Shown one piece after another: positions 1-7,415 of a DNA stretch of 12,619 bases. How positions within the stretch are numbered: the first letter of the stretch is position 1; the number at the start of each line of letters is the position of its first letter. The DNA is from QHBQ01 sp038230695 (GTDB lineage Bacteria > Chloroflexota > Chloroflexia > QHBQ01), in assembly GCA_038230695.1 (NCBI GenBank), contig JBBRMT010000132.1, positions 1 through 12,619 of the forward strand, given 5' to 3'. A program made the position numbers and the translations under genes. The notes beneath the pieces were generated by a model. The model made no database searches, had not been told where the DNA came from, and was given only the letters and a program-made list of their open reading frames with translations.

Positions 1-11
1 AGAAAATAGAA

Positions 12-39
12 TGAGGGGCAGCCACATGGCCGCCCCTCA
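12..39 (-). terminator. Intrinsic terminator of the TPR/membrane protein gene
   Basis: An 8-bp stem (TGAGGGGC at 12-19 pairing with GCCCCTCA at 32-39) encloses a 12-base loop that can itself fold (GCCA/TGGC). In the minus direction it is followed by a T-rich stretch (TTCTATTTTCT within 1-11). It lies 18 bases past the stop codon of the minus-strand gene at 58-1419, so it fits a rho-independent terminator for that gene. Confidence 0.7.
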
Positions 40-58
40 GCACTCAGCGATCAGCGCT
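38..58. repeat. Short heptamer array, three units
   Basis: Three consecutive 7-base units (CAGCACT, CAGCGAT, CAGCGCT) fill 38-58. The array runs from the foot of the terminator stem to the stop codon (58-60) of the minus-strand gene. It has the same 7-base period as the arrays near 1516-1541 and at 8177-8218, although the sequence differs. Confidence 0.5.
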
Positions 59-1419
59 CATTTGCCCCCCACCCAGCCAATATAATCAATCATCCAGGCT
101 CCCCCGCTCTGCTCCAGGCCGAAGTCGAGGATGGTGGTGGCGCTCTTGCCGTAAAGGTAATATTCAGTACGGGTCTTACCACCGCTGGGGTCATCACCGA
201 TCTTCTGCAAGGTGGTGGTAAAGCCAGTTTGCCCAGCGGGCGTGGGCGGGATATCCTTCTGATAGGAGCTAAGGTAGCTCTGGATGCTGGCATCACTAAC
301 CATCTGCTTCTGCAATGCAGGGGTAAGGTACTTATTATAGTTGGTGGGCTGGCCGCTGTTGTAGGCGCTCATGAAGCCAGTTACCGCTTCCTCCGGCTTG
401 CTGCCAGAGTTGTTGTTCATGGTGAAGACGATAAGGCCAATGGCGACCAGCGCAACGAGCAGGGCAGCGCCGACCAGTAGCGGGCTGCTGAACAGGCCGG
501 GGCTGGCGGCGCGGGTGTTCGTGCTGCCACCGCTGCGGCGGCGTTCGGCATTGGCCTGGGCCGCTTCGATGCTGGTTGCGTCACCGGCATCGGCATCCAA
601 CCGCCCGGCCTTCTGGTCGAGCGCCGCGCCCTCCATTGCAAGTTGGCGGGCAAGATTGACCGAGCGTTCGCGGCGTGGAGCAGGCTTCGGCTCTTCGCTA
701 ACGGTGCGGGCGGGCAGGCTAGAGTCGTCTATGTTGGCAAGGTCGTCCATACCCGCGAAGGAGTCGTCGTAATCATCCGGCATGGGGAGCGGGGCAGGGC
801 TGGGCAAAGCCGTCGAGTCGGCTATGGTAGCGCTAACCGCAACCGGGGTATTGTCCTCCTCGCTGATCTCAAAGAAGCCCTGGCGGGCGGAGGGCGGCTG
901 CTCGGCAGCGGCGCGGCGGCTATCGCTAAGGCGCTGCAAGGCGGCTACGTCGAGGTCGGGTGCATTGGCGGGGGGGGCAGGCGTAACTCCGGCAGGTGGG
1001 GTGAAGAATGCATCCGGCTCGGTTACGCGCATAGCAGGCCCACTGGCGCTGGTGAACGCAGGAGGGGTAAACATGGTATCGGGGGCAGGTGGGGGTGGTG
1101 CAGTCGGCGTTGTGCTAGCAGGCGCGGTCTGGGTCGCTAGCTGGCTGGTACGCAGACGGCGGGCCTCGGCCCAGCGTACCCCCGCTGCAGCCTGCTGGTT
1201 GCCAGGGTTGATGGCGAGGACGTGCTGGAAGTTTGTCAGCGCATCATCGGGCGTAGCGGCTACCGCCGCCAGCCATAGCCAGCCCTGCTCATTATTAGGA
1301 TCCTGGGCTACCACCTGTTGGAGCAACGCCCGTGCGGTCGGCTTGTCCTTCTCGCTGGCTGCCGCAATGCCGCGCTGCAGCAGGTCAGCAGCGCTGCTCT
1401 GCTGGTAATCTATCGCCAT
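58..1419 (-). CDS. TPR-like single-pass membrane protein with extracytoplasmic C-terminal domain
   Basis: The 453-residue product is not a recognised named protein. Residues 1-90 look like TPR-type helical repeats (LLQRGIAAASEKDKPTARALLQQV, DPNNEQGWLWLAAVAATPDDALTNFQHVLAINPGN). Residues about 95-310 are a Pro/Ala-rich, partly acidic linker. Residues about 313-333 form one hydrophobic membrane segment, preceded by Arg residues (RRR near 296), which suggests the N-terminus is cytoplasmic. Residues about 340-453 (KPEEAVTGFMSAYNSGQ...) resemble small NTF2-like/DUF4878-type domains on the outside; that assignment is by resemblance only. The ATG start is supported by GGAGGT 8 bases upstream, an extended -10 promoter at 1467-1494 and a downstream terminator, so it is probably monocistronic. 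A role in envelope assembly or protein interaction is possible but unproven. Confidence 0.85.
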   Translation of the reverse strand: MAIDYQQSSAADLLQRGIAAASEKDKPTARALLQQVVAQDPNNEQGWLWLAAVAATPDDALTNFQHVLAINPGNQQAAAGVRWAEARRLRTSQLATQTAPASTTPTAPPPPAPDTMFTPPAFTSASGPAMRVTEPDAFFTPPAGVTPAPPANAPDLDVAALQRLSDSRRAAAEQPPSARQGFFEISEEDNTPVAVSATIADSTALPSPAPLPMPDDYDDSFAGMDDLANIDDSSLPARTVSEEPKPAPRRERSVNLARQLAMEGAALDQKAGRLDADAGDATSIEAAQANAERRRSGGSTNTRAASPGLFSSPLLVGAALLVALVAIGLIVFTMNNNSGSKPEEAVTGFMSAYNSGQPTNYNKYLTPALQKQMVSDASIQSYLSSYQKDIPPTPAGQTGFTTTLQKIGDDPSGGKTRTEYYLYGKSATTILDFGLEQSGGAWMIDYIGWVGGK

Positions 1420-1466
1420 CTTGCCACCTCCCGTATACGCAAATAGACATAACTAAGGTCAAGGCT

Positions 1467-1494
1467 ATTATACCACGAAATAGCGTTATTGCAA
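1467..1494 (-). promoter_or_regulatory. Promoter of the TPR/membrane protein gene
   Basis: On the minus strand, -35 TTGCAA (1489-1494) and -10 TATAAT (1467-1472) are separated by 16 bases, and TGG directly precedes TATAAT, giving an extended -10. A start of transcription near 1460 would give a leader of about 40 bases. Confidence 0.7.
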
Positions 1495-1515
1495 GCCCTA
1501 ACCCTGCGGGATTGT

Positions 1516-1541
1516 TGGATTATGAATGTTGAATGTTGAAT
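1516..1541. repeat. Degenerate heptamer array
   Basis: The 7-base units TGGATTA, TGAATGT, TGAATGT and a partial TGAAT follow one another in the hslU/TPR-gene intergenic region. The period matches the arrays at 38-58 and 8177-8218. Confidence 0.45.
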
Positions 1542-1556
1542 AGGAGATGTAAGCTA

Positions 1557-1578
1557 GGGGCGCATGGTGGTGCGCCCC
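1557..1578. repeat. GGGGCG-type hairpin downstream of hslU
   Basis: A perfect 8-bp stem (GGGGCGCA/TGCGCCCC) with a 6-base loop sits 40 bases past the hslU stop codon. There is no T-run in the minus direction, so a classic intrinsic terminator is not supported, but it could stabilise the 3' end of the message. It begins with TAGGGGCG, the core shared with the palindromes at 8521-8667 and 11980-12002. Confidence 0.55.
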
Positions 1579-1617
1579 ATCTCTACTTGCCACTGAAGCC
1601 GTAAACCGCAAACCTGA

Positions 1618-3156
1618 TTACAGAATGAAGCGGCTGAGGTCTTCGTCTTCGACGAGATCGCCGATCTTGTCGTCAACATACTTCGCGTCAACCACCACAC
1701 TTGTGCCGGGGTTGTCGGCGGCATCGAAGCTGACATCCTCCAGCACCTTCTCCATAATGGTGTGCAGGCGGCGTGCGCCAATATCCTCGGTATGGGCATT
1801 CATCTCGGCGGCAAGGGCGGCGATGCGGGTTAGGCCGTCGCTGGTGAACTCCAGAGTGACATCCTCGGTGGCGAGTAGCGCCTGATACTGCTTGGTAAGC
1901 GCGTTCTCCGGCTGCACCAGGATGGCTTCGAGATCTTCCTGCTCCAGGCTGGCGAGTTCGACTCGCAGCGGGAAGCGGCCCTGTAGCTCAGGGATAAGGT
2001 CGCTGGGCTTGTTCTGGTGAAACGCGCCCGCCGCGATGAACAGGATGTGGTCGCTCTTGACCTGGCCGTAGCGGGTCATCACCGTAGAGCCTTCCACGAT
2101 GGGCAGCAGGTCGCGCTGCACCCCCTCGTTGGATACATCGGGGCCAACATCCACGCTGCTGCCAATGATCTTGTCAAGTTCGTCAATGAAGACTACGCCG
2201 GTGTTCTCCACCCGCTTGATGGTCTGCTCCACCATGGTATCAAAGTCGAGCAGCTTGTGGCTCTCCTCGCTGATCAGGACGCGCCGCGCCTCCTTGACCG
2301 GCATCTTGCGCGAGCGGCGGTGGCCGCCCATCTGCTGCACGTTGTCCATAAAGTCGCGGAAGCTGTCGCTCATCTCGTCAGGACTCATCCCTGGCATGAA
2401 CTCGATGATGTTGCTGAACTCCATGTCAGGGCCGCCATCGAGGTCAATTTCCACCGGCTCATCCTCTAGTTGCTGGGCGGCAAGTTGCTGGGCGACGCGG
2501 CGGCGGGCGGCACGGATGCGTCGCTCCTGGGCAGGGTTGGGCTTGGGTTGGGCAGCAGCCTTGCGGGGGTGCGGCTTGGCCGATTGATGATCGCTGCTCG
2601 GTTCGCTGGCGGGGGCAGCTTCGTCGGCAGCGACTTCCTCCACCTCGGCGACGGCCTTGCGCTTGCCGTGCGACCGCTGCTCCTCGCGGCGGCGGGTCTG
2701 GGTTGCCACAATGTAGCCGATCAGCTTCTCGTTCGCCAGCGCCTCGGCCTGCTCCTTGACCTCGGCCAGCTTCTCGTCGTGGATGATGTTGAAGGCGATC
2801 TCGGTAATGTCGCGGATGATGCTGTCCACATCGCGGCCCACATAGCCGGTCTCGGTAAACTTGGTCGCCTCGACCTTAAGAAAGGGCGCGTCAATCAGCT
2901 TGGCGACGCGGCGGGCAATCTCGGTTTTGCCCACGCCGGTCGGCCCAGTCATCAGGATGTTCTTGGGGCTAACCTCGTCGCGCATCTCGCTGGTGAGCCG
3001 CTGGCGGCGGTAGCGGTTGCGAAGGGCAATAGCAACCGCCCGCTTGGCCTCGTCCTGGCCCACGATGTATTTGTTCAACATCTCGACCACCTGTCGCGGG
3101 GTTAGCGCAGCGGGGATCTGTTCTTCAGGGGTAGGGTTAGGGTTAGTGTTCTCCAT
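1618..3156 (-). CDS. hslU: HslU (ClpY), ATPase/unfoldase subunit of the HslUV protease
   Basis: HslU is the AAA+ ring that unfolds substrates and feeds them to the HslV peptidase in the cytoplasm. Visible are Walker A GPTGVGKT (71-78), the GYVG pore loop (104-107), the I domain (about 112-290), Walker B VVFIDEL (321-327), the arginine-finger motif GRFPLRVEL (R394), sensor 2 GARRLHT (R463), and the canonical C-terminus EDEDLSRFIL that docks into HslV. The product is 512 residues against about 443 in E. coli; the excess is mainly a low-complexity K/R/A/P-rich stretch at about 153-220 in the I domain. The ATG at 3154-3156 was chosen because homology starts just after it and GAGGAA lies about 10 bases upstream. 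The frame stays open to 3345, but that part lies inside hslV. The start overlaps the hslV stop by 14 bases, so coupled translation is likely. Confidence 0.97.
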   Translation of the reverse strand: MENTNPNPTPEEQIPAALTPRQVVEMLNKYIVGQDEAKRAVAIALRNRYRRQRLTSEMRDEVSPKNILMTGPTGVGKTEIARRVAKLIDAPFLKVEATKFTETGYVGRDVDSIIRDITEIAFNIIHDEKLAEVKEQAEALANEKLIGYIVATQTRRREEQRSHGKRKAVAEVEEVAADEAAPASEPSSDHQSAKPHPRKAAAQPKPNPAQERRIRAARRRVAQQLAAQQLEDEPVEIDLDGGPDMEFSNIIEFMPGMSPDEMSDSFRDFMDNVQQMGGHRRSRKMPVKEARRVLISEESHKLLDFDTMVEQTIKRVENTGVVFIDELDKIIGSSVDVGPDVSNEGVQRDLLPIVEGSTVMTRYGQVKSDHILFIAAGAFHQNKPSDLIPELQGRFPLRVELASLEQEDLEAILVQPENALTKQYQALLATEDVTLEFTSDGLTRIAALAAEMNAHTEDIGARRLHTIMEKVLEDVSFDAADNPGTSVVVDAKYVDDKIGDLVEDEDLSRFIL

Positions 3157-3817
3157 CGGTTTCGTCTTCCTCATCGCTGGCCTCATCGTCGTCATCGTCA
3201 TCGTCGTCATTGCCATTATCGCTAATTTTGCCACTATCGGGCAAAGGCAGTTCGCCTTTGTCGGCATCAGGCTGGGCATCATCCTCGCTGCTGACAATGT
3301 GCAGGGTAATTTCGTCATTGGTATAGATGCACATCTGGGCGGCAATCAGCATCGCGGCGCGGGCGATCTCCTCGGCGCTCATCGAGGTGTACTTCAGCAA
3401 CGCTCCAGCGGCGGCCTGGGCAAACGGACCGCCGCTGCCAATCGCCACCACATCATCGTCGGGTTCGATAATATCGCCGTCGCCGCTTAGGACCAGCAGG
3501 TTGCCCGCATCAGCAATCACCAGTTGGGCCTCCAGGCGGCGCAGGAACTTGTCGGTGCGCCACTCCTTGCCCAACTCCACGGCAGCCTTACGCAGATTGC
3601 CGCGATACTGCTCAAGCTGGCCCTCGAACTTCTCAAACAGGGTTAGCGCGTCGGCCACCCCGCCCGCAAAGCCCGCCATCACCTTATCATTGTAGAGGGT
3701 GCGGATCTTCTTCGCCTTGTGCTTCATCGCAATATCGCCGAGCGTCACCTGGCCGTCGCCAGCGAGGGCAGTGTACTTGCCGCGCCGTACCGCGAGGATA
3801 GTTGTCAGTAGGAACAT
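3143..3817 (-). CDS. hslV: HslV (ClpQ), threonine peptidase subunit of the HslUV protease
   Basis: HslV forms the proteasome-like double ring whose N-terminal threonine cleaves unfolded proteins delivered by HslU. The core matches the family closely: TTILAVRR, AGDGQVTLG, KKIRTLYNDKVMAGFAGGVADA, EWRTDK, AIGSGGPFAQAAAGALL and ICIYTN-like MCIYTND (162-168). Two ends are odd. The catalytic Thr pair is at residues 5-6 behind MFLL, whereas E. coli HslV starts M-T-T, so removal of a short leader or another start is needed. Beyond residue 176 a 48-residue tail carries 24 acidic residues including eight consecutive Asp (204-211), giving 224 residues against about 176 in E. coli. AGGAG lies 4 bases before the ATG. 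It is the first gene of hslVU. Confidence 0.96.
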   Translation of the reverse strand: MFLLTTILAVRRGKYTALAGDGQVTLGDIAMKHKAKKIRTLYNDKVMAGFAGGVADALTLFEKFEGQLEQYRGNLRKAAVELGKEWRTDKFLRRLEAQLVIADAGNLLVLSGDGDIIEPDDDVVAIGSGGPFAQAAAGALLKYTSMSAEEIARAAMLIAAQMCIYTNDEITLHIVSSEDDAQPDADKGELPLPDSGKISDNGNDDDDDDDDEASDEEDETDGEH

Positions 3818-3853
3818 TGTTCTCCTATGGGATTAAGTCAAAACTCCATGGTC

Positions 3854-3882
3854 ATTATATACCTTGTTGCGATAACGAACAA
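3854..3882 (-). promoter_or_regulatory. hslV proximal promoter P2
   Basis: The minus strand has -35 TTGTTC (3877-3882), a 17-base spacer and -10 TATAAT (3854-3859), about 30 bases before the hslV start. The -35 overlaps the end of the palindrome at 3880-3904. Confidence 0.55.
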
Positions 3883-3904
3883 CGCGCAGCGTGGCTGCGC
3901 GTTG
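3880..3904. promoter_or_regulatory. Perfect 11-bp palindrome between the two hslV promoters
   Basis: CAACGCGCAGC pairs with GCTGCGCGTTG around a 3-base centre. It overlaps the -35 of P2 by three bases and lies downstream of P1, so it could be a repressor or activator site, or a hairpin in the leader of the P1 transcript. It is not the CIRCE sequence of HrcA-regulated heat-shock genes. No T-run follows, so a terminator is less likely. Confidence 0.55.
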
Positions 3905-3925
3905 GCAAGCTATCTGTCTGCTGTA

Positions 3926-3953
3926 ATTATACCAAATTGCGGGGATTATTCAA
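3926..3953 (-). promoter_or_regulatory. hslV distal promoter P1
   Basis: The minus strand has -35 TTGAAT (3948-3953), a 16-base spacer and -10 TATAAT (3926-3931) preceded by TGG (extended -10). Its transcript would start near 3920 and carry the palindrome in its leader. Confidence 0.65.
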
Positions 3954-4008
3954 GATAGCGGTTTAGGGCTGGGGAAGTAAAATACATCGCCGCACAAACA
4001 ACGTTCTG

Positions 4009-4036
4009 ATTATACATCCGCCAAAGGGGGAGGCAA
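4009..4036 (-). promoter_or_regulatory. Possible third upstream promoter facing hslV
   Basis: TTGCCT (4031-4036) and TATAAT (4009-4014) are 16 bases apart on the minus strand. It is about 190 bases from hslV and may be a chance match in this AT-richer stretch. Confidence 0.3.
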
Positions 4037-4079
4037 GGAAGGGTACTAAGGCGCATCAAACATAGATTGCGCGACAATA

Positions 4080-4088
4080 TGTTATAAT
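4080..4088 (+). promoter_or_regulatory. Extended -10 promoter of the helicase-SWIM operon
   Basis: TGTTATAAT fits the extended -10 element exactly. No good -35 lies at 16-18 bases. Transcription would start near 4095, giving a leader of about 65 bases with GAGGG (4151-4155) 6 bases before the ATG. Confidence 0.6.
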
Positions 4089-4161
4089 TATCGCTGATCA
4101 GAATGGGTGTGTTGGTAAGGGTCGGCTGGTTCGCAAGGTGTAACTCACACGAGGGTAAACA

Positions 4162-7100
4162 ATGGCGCAACGCACACATATTATGCACGGCACATGGGTT
4201 GAGGGTGAGGCGGGCGGGCAGTTCGTGTTCTGGGCCGAGTTTGACGATGGGCCTAACCGCCGCTGGCCTGCTGACGACATCTACTTCCCCATCTATACCT
4301 TTGCCGAGGGTAGCGACCCGCTGATACATGGTGATAGCAAGGATATCAGCTTCAACTATCGCTACCGTCGCAATTACTACCTTGAGGCTTTTCTAAACTG
4401 GGGCTTGCAGCGCATCAAACGGCTGGGCTTCGACGACGACTTCTTCCCGCCGCTGGCGCAGCGCTACTGGCTGGCCGCGCCCAACCCGCGCACCGAGCAG
4501 GTGGTGGGCTGGCGGATTGTGGGCATGGGGCTAGATGTGGCCCAGGCAATCAGCGTGCTGGGCCGCGTGGCCCAGATTGCCCCGCCGCGGCGCAGCAGTT
4601 CGCAGGCCGACCATGCCCTGCTACCATACTTCGACCGCGAGGATTACTGGAGCAGCCGCGCCAAAGTCGGCGCCGATCTACTCTACTGGGCAACGGTCAG
4701 CCGCTTCGTGGTAGAACTATTGGCGCGGGGCAGCTATCGGCCTGCCCTGGCAACTGCGGGGCAGCACTGGCAGGCAGGCTGGGAGGCGGCTTTCGATCAG
4801 GCGGGCGATGCCCAACGCCTGGCGCAACTGGCCGCCGCGATGCCGCCCGCCTGCCGCGCCCTCACCGACACTGAGCAGCGGCTGGAAACGATGCTGGAGG
4901 GGCAGACTGTAACCAGCATGGCTTTGCTGCATAGCTTCATCAACGCCGCGATTGATGCAGAGGTGCGCCGCATTGCCCAGAATCCTACCCTACGCCCCAC
5001 CGACCTCGATGAGTCAACCCGAAATTGGCTGAAGGCGCTGTTCGCCCCTAAACCAGTGGTGCAAGACAGCCTGTTCACCATTCGCCCGCTGCTGCTGAAG
5101 TACCGCGAGTGGCAAGGCCACCCCGCCGCAGCGGGCGACTTTCTGATTGCCATCCGCATCGAGCCGCCCGGCGAGGCGATTGCCGCCGATGACCTGACCC
5201 CCCACGAGGAAGAAGACGAGCTGCAATCTGTCCCCAAGCCTGCGCCCGCCCCTTCAGACGATGAACACTGGCGGCTGCGCCTGCTGCTGCAAGCCAAAGA
5301 CGACCCCAGCCTGCTAGTTCCCGCCGCGCTGGCCTGGGAGCCGGACGGCGCGGCGCGGCTTGGCAACCGCTTTCGCGGCGCGAAGCAGCAAACGCTGCTG
5401 GCCCTGGGCCGCATTGCCAACATCTTCCCGCCCGCCGCCAGCGTGCAGGCCGCCAACCCCACCGTCATCACCCTGGATCTGGCTGAGGCTTACAGCTTCC
5501 TCAGCAATGCGGCTCCGCTGCTGGAACTGGAAGGCTTTGTGGTGATTGTGCCGGGCTGGTGGCTGAAGCGTCCCCGCCTCAGCGCCAGCCTGACCCTGAA
5601 CGCGCCCGACCCCTACCGGCATAGCAGCGGCTTCTTCGAGGTTGGCGATCTGATTAGCTACGATTGGCAAGTGGCGCTGGGCGGCGAGAAGGTGGACGCA
5701 GCGGAGTTCGAACGGCTGGCGCAGATGAAGCAGCCGCTGGTGCGGGTGCGCGGGCGCTGGGTGGAGCTACGCGCCGACCAGACCGAGGCGGCGCTCGATT
5801 TGCTGCGGCGCAAGGGCAATCAGCGGGTGGGGCTGGGCGAAGCGGTGCGGCTGGCAATGGGCGGCGCGGACTTCGGTGCAGACATCGAGGTGACGCAGGT
5901 GCAGACTCAGGGCTGGTTGCAAACCCTGATGAGCCAGTTGGCGGAGAGCCACATGGAGCAACTGCCGCCGCCCGCCAGCTTCGTCGGCACGCTACGTCCC
6001 TATCAGGTGAACGGCTACTCGTGGCTGGCCTTCCTGCGCCGCTATGGGCTGGGCGCGTGCCTGGCCGACGACATGGGGCTGGGCAAGACCATCCAGGTGC
6101 TGGCCCTGCTGGCGGCGGAGCAGGAGCAAGGGGTAGGAGGCTGCAACCTGCTGATTTGCCCCACCAGCGTAGTCGGCAACTGGCAGCGCGAGGCCGCCCG
6201 CTTCACCCCCAACCTGAAGGTGATGGTGCATCACGGCGCGGAGCGGCAGAAGGGCGAGGAGTTTGCCAATGCGGCAAAGCAGCACGACCTGGTGGTAAGC
6301 AGTTACAGCCTGCTCTACCGCGATGAGGAGTTGCTATCGCAGGTGCAGTGGCGCAGCGTCATTCTCGACGAGGCCCAGAACATCAAGAATCATAACACCC
6401 GCCAGAGCCGCGCTGCCAAGCGGTTGCCCGGCCAGCACCGTATTGCCCTGACCGGCACGCCGGTGGAGAACCGCCTGGCCGAATTGTGGAGCATTATGGA
6501 CTTTCTCAATCACGGCTACCTGGGCGGCTACGAGCAGTTCAACGAGCGCTACGCCCAGCTGATCGAGCGGCAGCAGAGCGAGTTTGCCACCACCCGCCTC
6601 CGCAAGCTGGTCGCCCCCTTCATCATGCGGCGGGTGAAGACCGACCCACGAGTTATCCAGGACTTGCCGGACAAGAATGAGATGAAGGTTTATTGCAACC
6701 TCACTCTGGAGCAGGCCACGCTATACGAGGCGTTCGTGCGCAACATCCTGAAGCAAATCGAGGAGAGCAACGGCATGGCGCGGCGCGGGCTGATCCTGAA
6801 GATGCTGACGCGGCTGAAGCAGATTTGCAACCACCCCGCCCAGTTTCTGGGCGACAACTCGCGGCTGGAGGGGCGTAGCGGCAAGCTGGCGCGGCTAGGC
6901 GAGATGCTAGAGGAAGCGATCAGCGAGGGCGACCAGGCGCTGGTGTTCACCCAGTTTGCCACGATGGGCGCGATGCTGCAAACCTACTTGCAGGAGCGTT
7001 GCGGCGATGTGCTGTATCTATACGGTGGCACTCCCCGCGAGGAGCGTGAGCAGATGGTCAATAAGTTCCAGGCAGGCGGTGCGCCTATCTTCGTACTGTC

Positions 7101-7413
7101 GCTGAAGGCGGGTGGACTGGGCCTGAATCTGACCGCCGCCAATCACGTCTTCCACTTTGACCGCTGGTGGAACCCGGCGGTTGAGAACCAGGCCACCGAC
7201 CGCGCCTATCGCATCGGCCAGAGCCGCAACGTGCAGGTGCATAAGTTCATCTGCGCCGGTACACTGGAAGAGCGGATTGACGCGCTGATCGAGAGCAAGA
7301 AGGCGCTGGCCGAGAGCGTGGTGGGCGGCGCGGCGGAGGGCTGGCTGACCGAACTCAGCAGCGCCGACCTGCGCGACCTGGTGCGTCTCAGCGCAGATGT
7401 GGTGGGGGATTAA
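4162..7413 (+). CDS. Bacterial SNF2-family helicase/translocase
   Basis: This 1083-residue protein has a full SNF2 ATPase engine at its C-terminal half: Q-like motif LRPYQVNGYSWL, Walker A DDMGLGKT (636-643), motif II DEAQ (736-739), motif III LTGTPVENRL (763-772), and motifs V-VI in GGLGLNLTAANHVFHFD through NQATDRAYRIGQ (984-1020, arginines 1014 and 1017). The region before it, with PLVRVRGRWVEL near 525-536, resembles the SNF2-associated DUF3670 domain (PF12419). The first ~450 residues look like the poorly characterised N-terminal part of these bacterial proteins. Such enzymes move on duplex DNA or remodel protein-DNA complexes; the true substrate of this group is not settled. A SWIM-type gene follows after 2 bases, an arrangement I recall from related bacteria, for example alongside mycobacterial HelZ-like proteins. 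ATG and SD are clear. Confidence 0.95.
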   Translation: MAQRTHIMHGTWVEGEAGGQFVFWAEFDDGPNRRWPADDIYFPIYTFAEGSDPLIHGDSKDISFNYRYRRNYYLEAFLNWGLQRIKRLGFDDDFFPPLAQRYWLAAPNPRTEQVVGWRIVGMGLDVAQAISVLGRVAQIAPPRRSSSQADHALLPYFDREDYWSSRAKVGADLLYWATVSRFVVELLARGSYRPALATAGQHWQAGWEAAFDQAGDAQRLAQLAAAMPPACRALTDTEQRLETMLEGQTVTSMALLHSFINAAIDAEVRRIAQNPTLRPTDLDESTRNWLKALFAPKPVVQDSLFTIRPLLLKYREWQGHPAAAGDFLIAIRIEPPGEAIAADDLTPHEEEDELQSVPKPAPAPSDDEHWRLRLLLQAKDDPSLLVPAALAWEPDGAARLGNRFRGAKQQTLLALGRIANIFPPAASVQAANPTVITLDLAEAYSFLSNAAPLLELEGFVVIVPGWWLKRPRLSASLTLNAPDPYRHSSGFFEVGDLISYDWQVALGGEKVDAAEFERLAQMKQPLVRVRGRWVELRADQTEAALDLLRRKGNQRVGLGEAVRLAMGGADFGADIEVTQVQTQGWLQTLMSQLAESHMEQLPPPASFVGTLRPYQVNGYSWLAFLRRYGLGACLADDMGLGKTIQVLALLAAEQEQGVGGCNLLICPTSVVGNWQREAARFTPNLKVMVHHGAERQKGEEFANAAKQHDLVVSSYSLLYRDEELLSQVQWRSVILDEAQNIKNHNTRQSRAAKRLPGQHRIALTGTPVENRLAELWSIMDFLNHGYLGGYEQFNERYAQLIERQQSEFATTRLRKLVAPFIMRRVKTDPRVIQDLPDKNEMKVYCNLTLEQATLYEAFVRNILKQIEESNGMARRGLILKMLTRLKQICNHPAQFLGDNSRLEGRSGKLARLGEMLEEAISEGDQALVFTQFATMGAMLQTYLQERCGDVLYLYGGTPREEREQMVNKFQAGGAPIFVLSLKAGGLGLNLTAANHVFHFDRWWNPAVENQATDRAYRIGQSRNVQVHKFICAGTLEERIDALIESKKALAESVVGGAAEGWLTELSSADLRDLVRLSADVVGD

Positions 7414-7415
7414 CG

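Larger units (their letters stand above)
3818..4161. other. Divergent hslV / helicase intergenic region
   Basis: I see no gene in these 344 bases. They are AT-richer than the surroundings and hold candidate minus-strand promoters for hslV, an 11-bp palindrome, and one plus-strand extended -10 promoter for the helicase operon. Confidence 0.7.

Noticed and set aside
371..1408. Several long plus-strand open frames opposite the TPR/membrane gene
   Set aside because: They are opposite-strand shadows in GC-rich DNA with no family resemblance, and the minus-strand gene has a ribosome-binding site, promoter and terminator.
3157..3345. Upstream extension of the hslU frame
   Set aside because: It lies inside hslV on the same strand, shows no HslU similarity, and a Met with a ribosome-binding site fits at 3156.
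5664..6326. 220-residue frame inside the helicase gene
   Set aside because: It is a shifted-frame shadow with a Gly/Ala/Arg-rich composition typical of GC-rich coding DNA.
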